Part shown: positions 1 through 8,519 of the stretch, piece after piece | Layout: each line of letters starts with the position of its first letter | How positions within the stretch are numbered: position 1 is the first letter of the stretch | Assembly: GCA_937891475.1 (NCBI GenBank) | Contig: CALATC010000090.1 | Span: forward strand, 1 to 16,409 | Direction of reading: 5' to 3' | DNA length: 16,409 nucleotides | DNA from: an uncultured Granulicatella sp. | GTDB taxonomy: Bacteria; Bacillota; Bacilli; Lactobacillales; Aerococcaceae | Notes under the pieces: generated by a model | What the model saw: the letters and a program-made list of their open reading frames with translations, nothing else | Databases searched by the model: none | Told to the model about the DNA's origin: nothing | Position numbers and translations under genes: made by a program

Positions 1-120
1 GATATTTACTTCCTCAATACCATTTCTAGTAGTAACATCATAATCATTTAACTGTAATATATTTTTGATTAATCTTAAAATAGTTTCGTCATCATCAATG
101 ACTAGAATTTTATATGACAT
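1..120 (-). CDS. Response regulator, N-terminal part (cut by window edge)
   Basis: Reading the minus strand from the ATG at 118-120 gives 40 codons that open as the first strand and helix of a CheY-like receiver domain: MSYKILVIDDDETILRLIKN. The acidic cluster Asp9-Asp10-Asp11 is the Mg-binding pocket. The phospho-acceptor Asp and the DNA-binding domain lie outside the window, so the OmpR-type class is inferred, not seen. An AGGAG sits about 10 nt before the start. The gene follows the second permease by 23 nt and belongs to the same operon. The operon promoter carries a NisR-type direct repeat, so this protein is the natural candidate to bind it. A histidine kinase is expected next, beyond the left edge. 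Confidence 0.85.
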   Translation of the reverse strand, partial: MSYKILVIDDDETILRLIKNILQLNDYDVTTRNGIEEVNI

Positions 121-143
121 ACCCCAACACTCCTATCTTGCTT

Positions 144-869
144 TCATTTTACACTTTTTAGATGCAAATGGTAATAGGCTAATCCAATAAAAACTATTGT
201 CCATAATGATTGAATCAAAAGTCCTTCTGTAACACTTGGATAAATTGAAATTTCTTTGATAGAAAAACTATTCATAGTCACTAATACCGGAAGTACATTC
301 ATCTTAGAAGAATATTGTAATAATAACTGCCCTAGTCCTAATATCATGGATAATACAATTGTTAAAGAAGAAATCATCGATTCCATAAGTATCGTTAAGC
401 AGAATGTAATTATACTAATTTGAATCGTAGCAATTATAGGTGGAATAAGTTTTGACAATAGTATACTTAGAAATTCTAGACTTAATTGAAATTTAAAATA
501 AAACGATACTAATCCAATCCCCACTCCAATGGCTATAAAAAAACAACATAAAATCGATAACAAAGTTACGATTACCTTGATACAAAAAAATTTCAAACGA
601 CTAGGGGTCGATAATAAACTTGTCCTTAAAGATCTTTTAAGAAACTCTCTTCCCCAAAATACCGCAGAAAAAACTACAAAAACTGTTTGAGCTAAATAGA
701 TACTTTGCAAAAACTGTGTCACTATAAAATCTCCATTAATCATTAGAAAAGAAGGATTTAATACCAGTAACATTGCTAATAGAAATAAAATAGAAAATAC
801 TAACGTTACCGATAATCCTTTGTAATATATCATTTTCAAATATTCACTTTTTATCTGATTTCCTAGCAT
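144..869 (-). CDS. ABC-2 type permease subunit, lantibiotic-immunity-like (LanG/LanE position)
   Basis: A 241-residue integral membrane protein of about six hydrophobic segments, with the first at about residues 20-42 after a short basic N-terminus (MLGNQIKSEYLKMIYYKGL). This layout, the length near 240 and the 'WGREFLKRSLRTSLLSTPSR' cytoplasmic loop after the second segment fit ABC-2 permeases of the bacitracin/lantibiotic export group. Its ATG overlaps the stop of the preceding permease by one base (TAATG), and an AGGAGG lies 9 nt before the start, so translation is coupled. With the ATPase and the sister permease it would form an exporter that removes antimicrobial peptides from the membrane. 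The substrate is inferred from the nis-box promoter and the regulator in the operon, not from the permease sequence itself. Confidence 0.8.
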   Translation of the reverse strand: MLGNQIKSEYLKMIYYKGLSVTLVFSILFLLAMLLVLNPSFLMINGDFIVTQFLQSIYLAQTVFVVFSAVFWGREFLKRSLRTSLLSTPSRLKFFCIKVIVTLLSILCCFFIAIGVGIGLVSFYFKFQLSLEFLSILLSKLIPPIIATIQISIITFCLTILMESMISSLTIVLSMILGLGQLLLQYSSKMNVLPVLVTMNSFSIKEISIYPSVTEGLLIQSLWTIVFIGLAYYHLHLKSVK

Positions 870-1642
870 TAAAATTTCCCTCCTACATCCCTTTTTTCAA
901 ATTGACAATAAGCAATTATTCCCAAAATGAACACCCAAAGGAACAATAAAGTAGCCGTCCAAAATGGATGAGGTGAAAATCTAGTATCCGATGATGCAAT
1001 TAAATGATTTCCCAAAGCAACTGGAAGAACCTTTCCCCATTCAAAATGAGTAGAGAGAAACTCTCCAACATTATAAACTTGAGGAATTAAAAATAATAAC
1101 GAAATAATGGCTGTACGAAATAGAAAAGCCATAAAGTAAGATAAAATCGTGAGACTTACCCATGCTAGTGTCGCAAATAAAATAAAATACCAAACTTTCG
1201 AACTTAATAAAACACTTAGTCCTAAATTCCCTAATGTAACATGAGTCACTTCAATTGTGACTATAATCGATAGAAATGAAAGAACAAGTGATAAAATAGT
1301 TAACGTCATCAATTTAAAAAAGTATAAACTCTTCTTATCACTATAGGCTAGTAAAGATGTTCTCAGTTGATGGTTTTTAAACTCACTGCCTCCATAAACA
1401 GCTCCCAAAATAATCATCGGCATCAGCCCTAGCATAACTGTATCAAATCCTAAATATTCAATTGGAGGTATTGCTTCTGCCAATATAGGTGTATTCTCGG
1501 GAGTTGCTTGTAAACCAAACTCTAAGACAGCCTTTATTCCAAGATAGGCGAAAAATGGTTGTACGATAAAAATTAATAACAAAACAATCTTGAAAAGTTT
1601 TGAATAGCTAATCTTTAATAATTCACTATAAAATAACTTCAT
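869..1642 (-). CDS. ABC-2 type permease subunit, lantibiotic-immunity-like (LanE/LanG position)
   Basis: A 257-residue membrane protein. A first hydrophobic span at about residues 16-37 is followed by an extracellular loop rich in Pro/Glu (about 45-65), then five more spans with a short charged C-terminus (FEKRDVGGKF). The 'YGGSEFKNHQLRTSLLAYSDKKSLYFFK' region matches the cytoplasmic coupling loop of its partner ('WGREFLKRSLRTSLLSTPSR'), so the two permeases are paralogues that probably form a heterodimer. The start overlaps the end of the ATPase gene by 17 nt and has a GAAGGGGG ribosome binding site inside that gene. Role: membrane half of an ABC exporter, probably for immunity to a lantibiotic or another antimicrobial peptide. 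Confidence 0.8.
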   Translation of the reverse strand: MKLFYSELLKISYSKLFKIVLLLIFIVQPFFAYLGIKAVLEFGLQATPENTPILAEAIPPIEYLGFDTVMLGLMPMIILGAVYGGSEFKNHQLRTSLLAYSDKKSLYFFKLMTLTILSLVLSFLSIIVTIEVTHVTLGNLGLSVLLSSKVWYFILFATLAWVSLTILSYFMAFLFRTAIISLLFLIPQVYNVGEFLSTHFEWGKVLPVALGNHLIASSDTRFSPHPFWTATLLFLWVFILGIIAYCQFEKRDVGGKF

Positions 1643-2357
1643 CTTCTTTTCCCCCTTCTTGAATCAAGTTGAAAAAGACTTCTTCTAAAGTTGCGGCATT
1701 CTTCATGATGTTCTTTAATTCACCATTTGCAATAATTTTCCCTTTATGAATGAATACCACATCATCTGTCACTGCTTCAACTTCAGACAAAATATGTGAG
1801 GATAATAATATCGTCTTTCCTGCTTCAGATTGTTCCTTAATAAAATTTCTTAACCAACGAATGCCGCTAGGATCTAACCCATTTGTCGGTTCATCCAATA
1901 TCAGAAATTGTGGATTTCCAAGTAATGCAGTTGCAAGACTAACCCTTTGTGTTTCACCAAGAGATAAATGTCCGATAGACTCATTCTTTTTATGAGCAAT
2001 ATCCGTTATTGCTAGTACTTCGCTAATTCTACTTTTCTCAATTCCATTACTGGCAGCTACGATTCTTAAATGTTGATAAACCGTTCGATCACTTGGTGAA
2101 CCTAATCCATCAAAAGTTGCTCCGACAACAAATAAAGGATTACGGATATCCTTATAGTTTTTCCCTGCAATGGTTGCACTACCAGAAGTGGCTTGATCTA
2201 ATCCTAATAATATTCTTAAGGTAGAACTTTTCCCTGCTCCATTGGGACCTAAAAAAGCAGTAACTCTCCCTTCCTTTGCCACAAAACTGATATCGTCCAA
2301 TATAGTCGTATGTCCATATCCTTTACATAAATTCTTAATTTCAATACTATTTTCCAT
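1626..2357 (-). CDS. ABC transporter ATPase, lantibiotic-immunity-like (LanF position)
   Basis: A 243-residue ATP-binding subunit. Visible motifs are Walker A GPNGAGKS (37-44), signature LSLGE (131-135), Walker B FLILDE (151-156), D-loop region TNGLDPSG and switch His188 (LLSSHILSE). At the usual Q-loop position the sequence is VVGATFDG (77-84), without an obvious Gln. The stretch RTVYQHLRIVAASNGI and SGIRWLRNFIKE recall a subgroup common in actinobacterial exporters rather than the usual LanF sequence; this is from memory of family patterns. The open frame extends 15 codons further upstream, but the ATG at 2357 is chosen because GAGGAG precedes it by 7 nt. It is the first gene of the operon, behind the nis-box-like promoter. 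Confidence 0.88.
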   Translation of the reverse strand: MENSIEIKNLCKGYGHTTILDDISFVAKEGRVTAFLGPNGAGKSSTLRILLGLDQATSGSATIAGKNYKDIRNPLFVVGATFDGLGSPSDRTVYQHLRIVAASNGIEKSRISEVLAITDIAHKKNESIGHLSLGETQRVSLATALLGNPQFLILDEPTNGLDPSGIRWLRNFIKEQSEAGKTILLSSHILSEVEAVTDDVVFIHKGKIIANGELKNIMKNAATLEEVFFNLIQEGGKEDEVIL

Positions 2358-2387
2358 AAAATCACTCCTCGTACTCTTTATAAATGT

Positions 2388-2420
2388 ATTGTAGAGTAAC
2401 AACTTCAGAATAATTTCAGA
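2388..2420 (-). promoter_or_regulatory. nis-box-like promoter of the ABC/response-regulator operon
   Basis: On the minus strand TCTGA (2416-2420), six bases, TCTGA (2405-2409), eleven bases, then TACAAT (2388-2393) as the -10. No normal -35 is present, and the repeats take its place. The NisR-controlled promoters of Lactococcus nisA/nisF have TCTGA-N6-TCTGA (core TCT-N8-TCT) with TACAAT 11 nt on. Here the same spacing recurs, and the bases after the second repeat (AAGTT.GTTA) are also shared. The nisA sequence is from memory. The predicted activator is the response regulator encoded three genes downstream. Confidence 0.8.
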
Positions 2421-2447
2421 AAATCAATGGAAAAAGAAAATTTATGC

Positions 2448-2544
2448 AAAAAAAAGAAGACTCCCTATAGTAGTTTGGTTAGGCACGAGACCCTCATTCA
2501 CGAGGCTACCGCCGTCCTAATACTACTATGACAGGAAGTCATTC
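2448..2544 (-). repeat. Structured intergenic element, copy A (minimal form), acting as terminator
   Basis: Outer stem GACTCCCTATAGTAGT (2459-2474) pairs with ACTACTAT-gac-AGGAAGTC (2522-2540), leaving a 3-nt bulge. The flanking GAA and ATTC extend the stem. Inside is one hairpin: TTAGGCACGAGACCCTC, loop, then GAGGCTACCGCCGTCCTAA. Eight A residues at 2448-2455 give a T8 tail on the minus strand. The element starts 9 nt after the stop of the lipoprotein gene (2554), so it can end that transcript and insulate the nis-box promoter. Copy A lacks the two optional hairpins seen in copies B, D and E. Confidence 0.85.
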
Positions 2545-2553
2545 AAAAATATC

Positions 2554-3144
2554 TTATAATTCTGTTGGATCAAAAGTATAAACTACCTTATTCAAATTTC
2601 CATATTCCTTTGTTGGATCATACTTCACAGATTCAATACGCAATCCTTCTTTGCTTTTTGTAAAACGATAACACCCATGTTTCATCGGAAATCTCTTAGG
2701 GAAATATTTTGCTTGCCTAAATGATGTAGCAAACTTATCACCATTATCATCGTATTTACTCAAACCAATATAAGCATAAGGTTCATCATCTACATAAACC
2801 GTAAATTCAAGATTTTTTCTAATCTCCATATCCTCTGACTTATAAAAAGAATATGGTTCACGTATCGTTATCGTCTTACCAACTAATTGTTCTTTTTCAT
2901 CTTTGGGATAGTCTACTAAAAATACTTGCTTAGCTCTTTCTAAATAAGTTATATCTATTTCTCCATCGCGTTCAAGTAATAATTCATCACTTTCATCATT
3001 CTCAGAATCAACTTTTAGATCTACTTCAGGAGGTAAAGAATATTTTTTCCCTATTGGATGACTGTTGAAACAACTTGATAACAGAGCAACCGAACAGACA
3101 AGTAATGCTAATAAAATAAATTTTAAATTTTTACACCATTTCAT
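2554..3144 (-). CDS. Predicted lipoprotein of unknown function
   Basis: A 196-residue protein with a type II signal peptide: basic start MKWCKNLK, hydrophobic core 9-22, lipobox L22-S23-S24-C25. The mature N-terminus after the lipid-modified Cys is an acidic, Ser-rich linker (about 40-65). A compact domain follows (about 66-196), rich in Tyr/Phe and charged residues, with no motif I recognise. It has its own promoter (TTGTAT-N16-TATAAT), a GGGGGAG ribosome binding site and its own terminator (copy A), so it is a single-gene unit. It lies next to a LanFEG-like operon, and many lantibiotic clusters encode an immunity lipoprotein (LanI). That role is possible, but its promoter has no nis-box and no sequence link can be shown. 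It is anchored to the outer face of the membrane. Confidence 0.8.
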   Translation of the reverse strand: MKWCKNLKFILLALLVCSVALLSSCFNSHPIGKKYSLPPEVDLKVDSENDESDELLLERDGEIDITYLERAKQVFLVDYPKDEKEQLVGKTITIREPYSFYKSEDMEIRKNLEFTVYVDDEPYAYIGLSKYDDNGDKFATSFRQAKYFPKRFPMKHGCYRFTKSKEGLRIESVKYDPTKEYGNLNKVVYTFDPTEL

Positions 3145-3223
3145 TGTTAACTCCCCCTAATCATCTTCTTGTTACGTAATTCTTAAAATAAAACTTGAAA
3201 ACGCTACCCTCCTTCTAATTACA

Positions 3224-3251
3224 ATTATATTGATTTTTTAGGGAAATACAA
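3224..3251 (-). promoter_or_regulatory. Promoter of the lipoprotein gene
   Basis: Minus strand: -35 TTGTAT (3246-3251), 16-bp spacer, consensus -10 TATAAT (3224-3229). This leaves a leader of about 75 nt before the ATG at 3144. The leader contains an extra AGAAGGAGGG (about 3206-3215) with no start codon at a useful distance, so its function is unclear. Confidence 0.65.
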
Positions 3252-3281
3252 TAACATTGTGAAAAAATCAGCTTAACTACC

Positions 3282-3427
3282 AAAAAAGAAGACTCCCTAT
3301 AGTAGTATGAGTAAGATAAGCCTATTTGGCTTATCTTACAGGAAACTTTGAGACCTTAGGCTCAAAGTTTAGGCATGAGACCGTAGGTCTGCTGCCGTCC
3401 TAATACTACAATGACAGGAAGTCATTC
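3282..3427 (-). repeat. Structured intergenic element, copy B (full form), dnaJ terminator
   Basis: Outer stem GACTCCCTATAGTAGTA (3291-3307) against TACTACAAT-gac-AGGAAGTC ending at 3423, extended by GAA/ATTC. Plus-strand order inside: H1 GTAAGATAAGCC/GGCTTATCTTAC, AGG, H2 AAACTTTGAGACC/GGCTCAAAGTTT, then H3 AGGCATGAGACC/GGTCTGCTGCCGTCCT. Six A residues before the stem (3282-3287) give a T6 tail on the minus strand. It begins 12 nt after the dnaJ stop, so it is the terminator of the heat-shock operon. H2 and H3 share the word GAGACC. Confidence 0.87.
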
Positions 3428-3439
3428 GAATAAATTTTA

Positions 3440-4621
3440 TTATTTAAAACTGTCCTTAAACGCATCCTTCATTTTATCGAAGAAATTGCCTTCTGCTTCA
3501 ACATGAGTACCTGCTTCTTTTGCAAAAATCTGCATCGCCTCACGCTGTTTATCCGTTAAATGCTTAGGCGTTACAACACGTACCGTAACATGTTGATCAC
3601 CCATTCCGCCACCACGAAGTCTAGGCGCACCTTTTCCTCTTAAACGAAGAACCGTACCAGATTGAGTTCCTGCAGGAACTTTTAATTTCACTTTACCGTG
3701 AACCGTTGGAACATCCACTTCATCTCCTAATGCAGCTTGAGCAAAGTTGATTGGAAGTTCATAGAAAATATCTGCCCCTTCACGTTCAAACGTATCGCTC
3801 TTACCAACACGGAAAATCACATATAAGTCACCATAAGGGCCGCCATTTTCTCCAGCTTCCCCTTGTCCACGTAATGGCATTTGGTTTCCATTTTCTACAC
3901 CGGCTGGGACTTTTACTTTCACTTTATGCGTTTCTTCTACATGTTTGTGACCATGACAAGTCTCACATTTTTCTTTGATTTCTTGTCCAGTACCACCACA
4001 GACATCACACGTTGTTTGAGACATCATTCTACCAAATGGTGTTGCTCTTTCAACATTGATCACACCTGAACCATGACATTTAGAACATGTCACAGGATCT
4101 GTACCAGGTTTTGCACCAGTACCATGACAAGTTTCACATTCTGCATTACGATGGTAATGAATCACTTCTTCTTTACCAAAAATCGCTTCTTCAAATGTTA
4201 AGTCCATGACATATTGTAAATCTGCTCCTTGACGTGGCATATTGGCACGATTTCCACGACGACCACCGCCGCCACCAAAGAATGTATCGAAAATATCTTC
4301 GAATCCACCTGTATAACTTCCAGAGAATCCTTGACCTCCGAAACCACCAAAGCCTTCAAAGCCACCAAAACCGCCACCAGAAAATCCTGAGTTTGGATCG
4401 TAAGAAGCATGACCATACTGATCATAAGCCGCACGTTTTTGACTGTCGCTTAAAATTTCATAAGCTTCTGCTATTTCTTTAAATTTTTCTTCTGCCCCAG
4501 CTTCTTTATTAATATCTGGATGGTATTGTTTGGATAATTTACGATAAGCTCGTTTAATATCTGCATCGGAGGCATCTTTGGAGACTCCGAGTACTTCATA
4601 TAAATCACGTTTTGCCACCAT
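3440..4621 (-). CDS. dnaJ: Chaperone DnaJ (Hsp40)
   Basis: A full-length 393-residue DnaJ that brings client proteins to DnaK and stimulates its ATPase. The J domain is residues 1-70 with His34-Pro35-Asp36. A Gly/Phe-rich linker spans about 79-120. Four CXXCXGX[GK] zinc repeats follow at Cys162/165, 179/182, 205/208 and 219/222. A C-terminal client-binding domain contains the usual FxREGAD and [16 protein letters not shown] stretches. The start is the ATG at 4621 with GGAGG four bases before it. It is the last gene of hrcA-grpE-dnaK-dnaJ and sits 71 nt behind dnaK. A hairpin in that gap may lower its expression relative to dnaK. Element copy B closes the operon. Confidence 0.98.
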   Translation of the reverse strand: MVAKRDLYEVLGVSKDASDADIKRAYRKLSKQYHPDINKEAGAEEKFKEIAEAYEILSDSQKRAAYDQYGHASYDPNSGFSGGGFGGFEGFGGFGGQGFSGSYTGGFEDIFDTFFGGGGGRRGNRANMPRQGADLQYVMDLTFEEAIFGKEEVIHYHRNAECETCHGTGAKPGTDPVTCSKCHGSGVINVERATPFGRMMSQTTCDVCGGTGQEIKEKCETCHGHKHVEETHKVKVKVPAGVENGNQMPLRGQGEAGENGGPYGDLYVIFRVGKSDTFEREGADIFYELPINFAQAALGDEVDVPTVHGKVKLKVPAGTQSGTVLRLRGKGAPRLRGGGMGDQHVTVRVVTPKHLTDKQREAMQIFAKEAGTHVEAEGNFFDKMKDAFKDSFK

Positions 4622-4651
4622 TATCCCTCCTTATCATATCATTCTACAAAA

Positions 4652-4688
4652 GAGCGAGTGGAAGAAGTTCTCCCACTCTTACTTGCTC
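4652..4688 (-). terminator. Hairpin between dnaK and dnaJ (attenuator-like)
   Basis: Minus strand: outer pairs GAGC/GCTC and inner GAGTGG/CCACTC around AGAACTTCTT, followed by TTTTG. The T-run is short, so it is more likely a partial terminator or a processing/stability hairpin than a full stop. It lies entirely in the 71-nt gap between the dnaK stop and the dnaJ ribosome binding site. Confidence 0.6.
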
Positions 4689-4692
4689 TATA

Positions 4693-6531
<1,839 letters not shown>

Positions 6532-6567
6532 TCATACACTCCTATAATTTAATATTTTTTAGTTGGC

Positions 6568-7131
6568 TTATTGAGAGACGATAACCATTGCTGGTCTTAA
6601 TACACGGTCTTTCAACATATAACCTTTTTGAAATACTTGAACAACAACATCACTTTCTTGTCCTTCTTCAGCTGGAATCGCTTGAACAGCGTGATGTTTA
6701 TTTGGATCGAATGGTTGATTTAATGCTTCAATTTCTTCAATCCCTTCTTCTTTTAAGGCATATAAGAAACCTTCATATACCATTTCAATCCCTTTTTTAA
6801 GATTTTTCGCTTCTTCTGATTCACTAGGTGAGGCAATCGCTCTTTCTAGATTATCAATGACATTCAATAAGTTTTGTGCTAGAGATTGACTACGATACTT
6901 CGCTGCATCTTGTCTTTCTTTTGCATTTCTTTTTTGAATATTCGCAATTTCTGCAGATAAGCGATATACTTGGTCATTTAATTGAGAAACTTCTTGTTGT
7001 AATTTTTCTTCAACAGAAGGTTCAACTTCTTCGGTTTCTTCGACAGTTTCTTGAAACTCTTCTGTTTCAGGAGATTTCTCTTCTTCTACTTCTTGAGTTT
7101 GTTGAACGTCTTTTTCTTCATTTGTTTCCAA
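6568..7131 (-). CDS. grpE: Nucleotide exchange factor GrpE (TTG start)
   Basis: A 187-residue GrpE, which releases ADP from DnaK. The N-terminus (about 1-45) is a low-complexity Glu/Thr run. A long coiled-coil helix (about 45-100, EKLQQEVSQLNDQVYRLSAE) dimerises the protein. The C-terminal beta domain has the family end FDPNKHHAVQAIP ... GYMLKDRVLRPAMVIVSQ. The initiation codon is TTG at 7129-7131, with AGGAG (7140-7144) eight bases upstream. The only nearby ATG (7137-7139) touches the ribosome binding site and is out of frame, and the next in-frame ATG is far inside the protein. A weak start may keep GrpE below DnaK. It lies 14 nt after hrcA. Confidence 0.96.
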   Translation of the reverse strand: METNEEKDVQQTQEVEEEKSPETEEFQETVEETEEVEPSVEEKLQQEVSQLNDQVYRLSAEIANIQKRNAKERQDAAKYRSQSLAQNLLNVIDNLERAIASPSESEEAKNLKKGIEMVYEGFLYALKEEGIEEIEALNQPFDPNKHHAVQAIPAEEGQESDVVVQVFQKGYMLKDRVLRPAMVIVSQ

Positions 7132-7145
7132 GCTTCCATCTCCTT

Positions 7146-8186
7146 TTATAAATTTTTATAATATTGCTCCATTGTTGTTGTGAGCTCTTCTTGTAATCCT
7201 TTGACAATCGATAGGACATTCGAATACGGCATATTTTTAGGTCCTAATAAAGCAATGATTCCTCTATCGTGTTTTGGAGTTTCATAGCTTGCTGTAATAA
7301 TACTAAATTCTCCTAATAGTGGATCATTCATCTCAGACCCTAAACGAATTTGGATATCTCGGTTAGAAGGCATCACTAATTCGTGCATCTTCGATTGGTC
7401 ATCCATTAATCGATAAATTTCTTTTAAATGATGGACATTGGCATGTGAGTCGAAGTAGTTTAATAAATATCTTCTTCCTGCAACATGGAGTCTATCTTGT
7501 TCAAATTGGTTCATCATATCTTGAATCACTTTAACAATTTGAATTTGAGAATTCATATATCGATTCATTAAAGCTGGTAAATCAGACTTCAAACGTTGGA
7601 GAACTGTTTCTAGTGGCAAGCCAATCAATTCCTCATTAATAATTCGAACGACTTTATCTAAGTCGGAATCATCAATCGCACTTGGAATCGAGTAAACTTT
7701 ATTCTCAACTAAACCATTGCTCATGACTAAAATCGCCATTACTTGGTTTAGCCCTAGTCGAACAAGTCGAAATCCAGATAATGTAGCACTCCTTACTTCG
7801 GGTCCAATGGAAATCGTTGTGTAATTTGTCAGTGTCGACAAAATATCTGCCGAAACTTTAAAAACATCTTGAATTTCCATGGTCGATTGTTGGAAAGTTT
7901 CACGGATTTGATTTCGAATGCTTAATGAAACTGGACTGTTTTGAACAGGTAAAATATTATCTAAATAATATCGATACCCTTGATTCGATGGAACACGTCC
8001 TGAAGAGGTATGGTTCTTTTCAAGATATCCCATCTCTTCTAGCTTCATCATTTCATTTCGAATGGTTGCAGAGCTAACTGCTAAACCCGTTTGCTGCATC
8101 AACTTTTTTGATCCAACTGGTTCTAATGTTTCCGTATATAGTTGAATAATCGATTGTAAGATTAGCAATTGTCTATCGGTTAACAT
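7146..8186 (-). CDS. hrcA: Heat-inducible transcription repressor HrcA
   Basis: A 346-residue repressor of class I heat-shock genes. The winged-helix DNA-binding domain occupies about residues 1-75: helix SKKLMQQTGLAVSSATIRNEMMKLEEMGYL, then the wing NHTSSGRVPSNQGYRYYLD. The rest is the GAF-like and insertion domains, ending in GIIALLGPKNMPYSNVLSIVKGL. A GTG three codons further up could also start the frame, but it lies inside the GAGGTG ribosome binding site, so the ATG at 8186 is preferred (GAGG with 8-nt spacing). HrcA represses its own operon through the CIRCE element just upstream. GroE normally keeps HrcA active, which links the operon to chaperone demand. Confidence 0.97.
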   Translation of the reverse strand: MLTDRQLLILQSIIQLYTETLEPVGSKKLMQQTGLAVSSATIRNEMMKLEEMGYLEKNHTSSGRVPSNQGYRYYLDNILPVQNSPVSLSIRNQIRETFQQSTMEIQDVFKVSADILSTLTNYTTISIGPEVRSATLSGFRLVRLGLNQVMAILVMSNGLVENKVYSIPSAIDDSDLDKVVRIINEELIGLPLETVLQRLKSDLPALMNRYMNSQIQIVKVIQDMMNQFEQDRLHVAGRRYLLNYFDSHANVHHLKEIYRLMDDQSKMHELVMPSNRDIQIRLGSEMNDPLLGEFSIITASYETPKHDRGIIALLGPKNMPYSNVLSIVKGLQEELTTTMEQYYKNL

Positions 8187-8201
8187 TTTGGTCACCTCTC
8201 T

Positions 8202-8228
8202 TTAGCACTTGACTAAGACGAGTGCTAA
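8202..8228 (-). promoter_or_regulatory. CIRCE operator (HrcA binding site)
   Basis: TTAGCACTT (8202-8210), nine bases, GAGTGCTAA (8220-8228). This is the CIRCE inverted repeat TTAGCACTC-N9-GAGTGCTAA with one mismatch in one arm. It lies just downstream of the -10 and 15 nt before the hrcA start, the normal position for repression of the operon by HrcA. Confidence 0.96.
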
Positions 8229-8238
8229 CCACATGTAT

Positions 8239-8267
8239 AATTTATCATATTGGTCAAAGTAAGTCAA
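8239..8267 (-). promoter_or_regulatory. Vegetative promoter of the hrcA-grpE-dnaK-dnaJ operon
   Basis: Minus strand: -35 TTGACT (8262-8267), 17-bp spacer, -10 TAAATT (8239-8244). Transcription would begin near 8232, immediately before CIRCE, so bound HrcA would block initiation or early elongation. Confidence 0.75.
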
Positions 8268-8317
8268 TAATAAAACACTCAGTCTTTAGTCTGATTTTAA
8301 AAATATTTTTGTTATAG

Positions 8318-8359
8318 CAAAAAAGGCTATGTATCGGGATTTTTCCTTTACATAACCTT
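8318..8359 (-). terminator. Intrinsic terminator downstream of the racemase gene
   Basis: Minus strand: AAGGTTATGTA (8349-8359) pairs with TACATAGCCTT (8323-8333), closed by a small inner hairpin, and is followed by TTTTTTG. It lies beyond element copy C, about 160 nt after the racemase stop, and shields the heat-shock promoter from read-through. With copy C it accounts for most of the 333-nt gene-free stretch between hrcA and the racemase. Confidence 0.75.
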
Positions 8360-8376
8360 AAATTATCTAATAATAT
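8347..8376 (+). promoter_or_regulatory. Possible plus-strand promoter reading into element copy C
   Basis: TTTACA (8347-8352), 18-bp spacer, TAATAT (8371-8376). Initiation would fall near 8383, at the very start of copy C. The motif is AT-rich and part of it overlaps the arm of the racemase terminator, so chance is a real alternative. Confidence 0.3.
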
Positions 8377-8378
8377 AT

Positions 8379-8492
8379 AGACTGTACTATGTAGTAGCAA
8401 GGTCGCAAGCAGCCAGCTAACGCTGTCTCATTGCTAAAAATTAAGCCTAAGGTCTTAATTTTTCCCTATAGTTTGCTACTACATATAAGTCT
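8379..8492 (+). repeat. Structured intergenic element, copy C (H2+H3 form)
   Basis: Outer stem AGACTgtacTATGTAGTAGC (plus strand, from 8379) pairs with GCTACTACATAtaAGTCT (ending 8492). Inside, plus strand: H3 with GGTCGCAAGCAGCCAGC/GCTGTCTCATTGCT, then H2 AAAAATTAAGCC/GGTCTTAATTTTT. H1 is absent. Unlike A, B and D it has no clean T-run, and its terminator-type strand is opposite to the racemase gene that ends 28 nt away (stop at 8520). It therefore does not look like that gene's terminator. A stand-alone RNA or an inserted repeat is more likely. Confidence 0.82.
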
Positions 8493-8519
8493 TATTATTT
8501 TAAAACATATTTGTAATTT

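Noticed and set aside
2358..2402. Fifteen-codon N-terminal extension of the ABC ATPase
   Set aside because: It would start upstream of the GAGGAG site and run through the -10 box and the expected leader. The ATG at 2357 fits both the ribosome binding site and the family N-terminus.
3205..3216. Small ORF behind the AGAAGGAGGG in the lipoprotein leader
   Set aside because: No ATG, GTG or TTG lies at a suitable distance with an open frame, so no peptide is called.
2448..3427. CRISPR array or insertion sequence between 2.4 and 3.4 kb
   Set aside because: The repeated units have no regular spacers and no transposase is present. No clear target-site duplication could be seen; the shared GAA/ATTC flanks pair with each other as an extension of the stem.
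8187..8195. GTG start for hrcA three codons upstream
   Set aside because: The GTG is part of the GAGGTG ribosome binding site. The ATG at 8186 has correct spacing. The same reasoning removed the GTG at 9177-9179 before the racemase.
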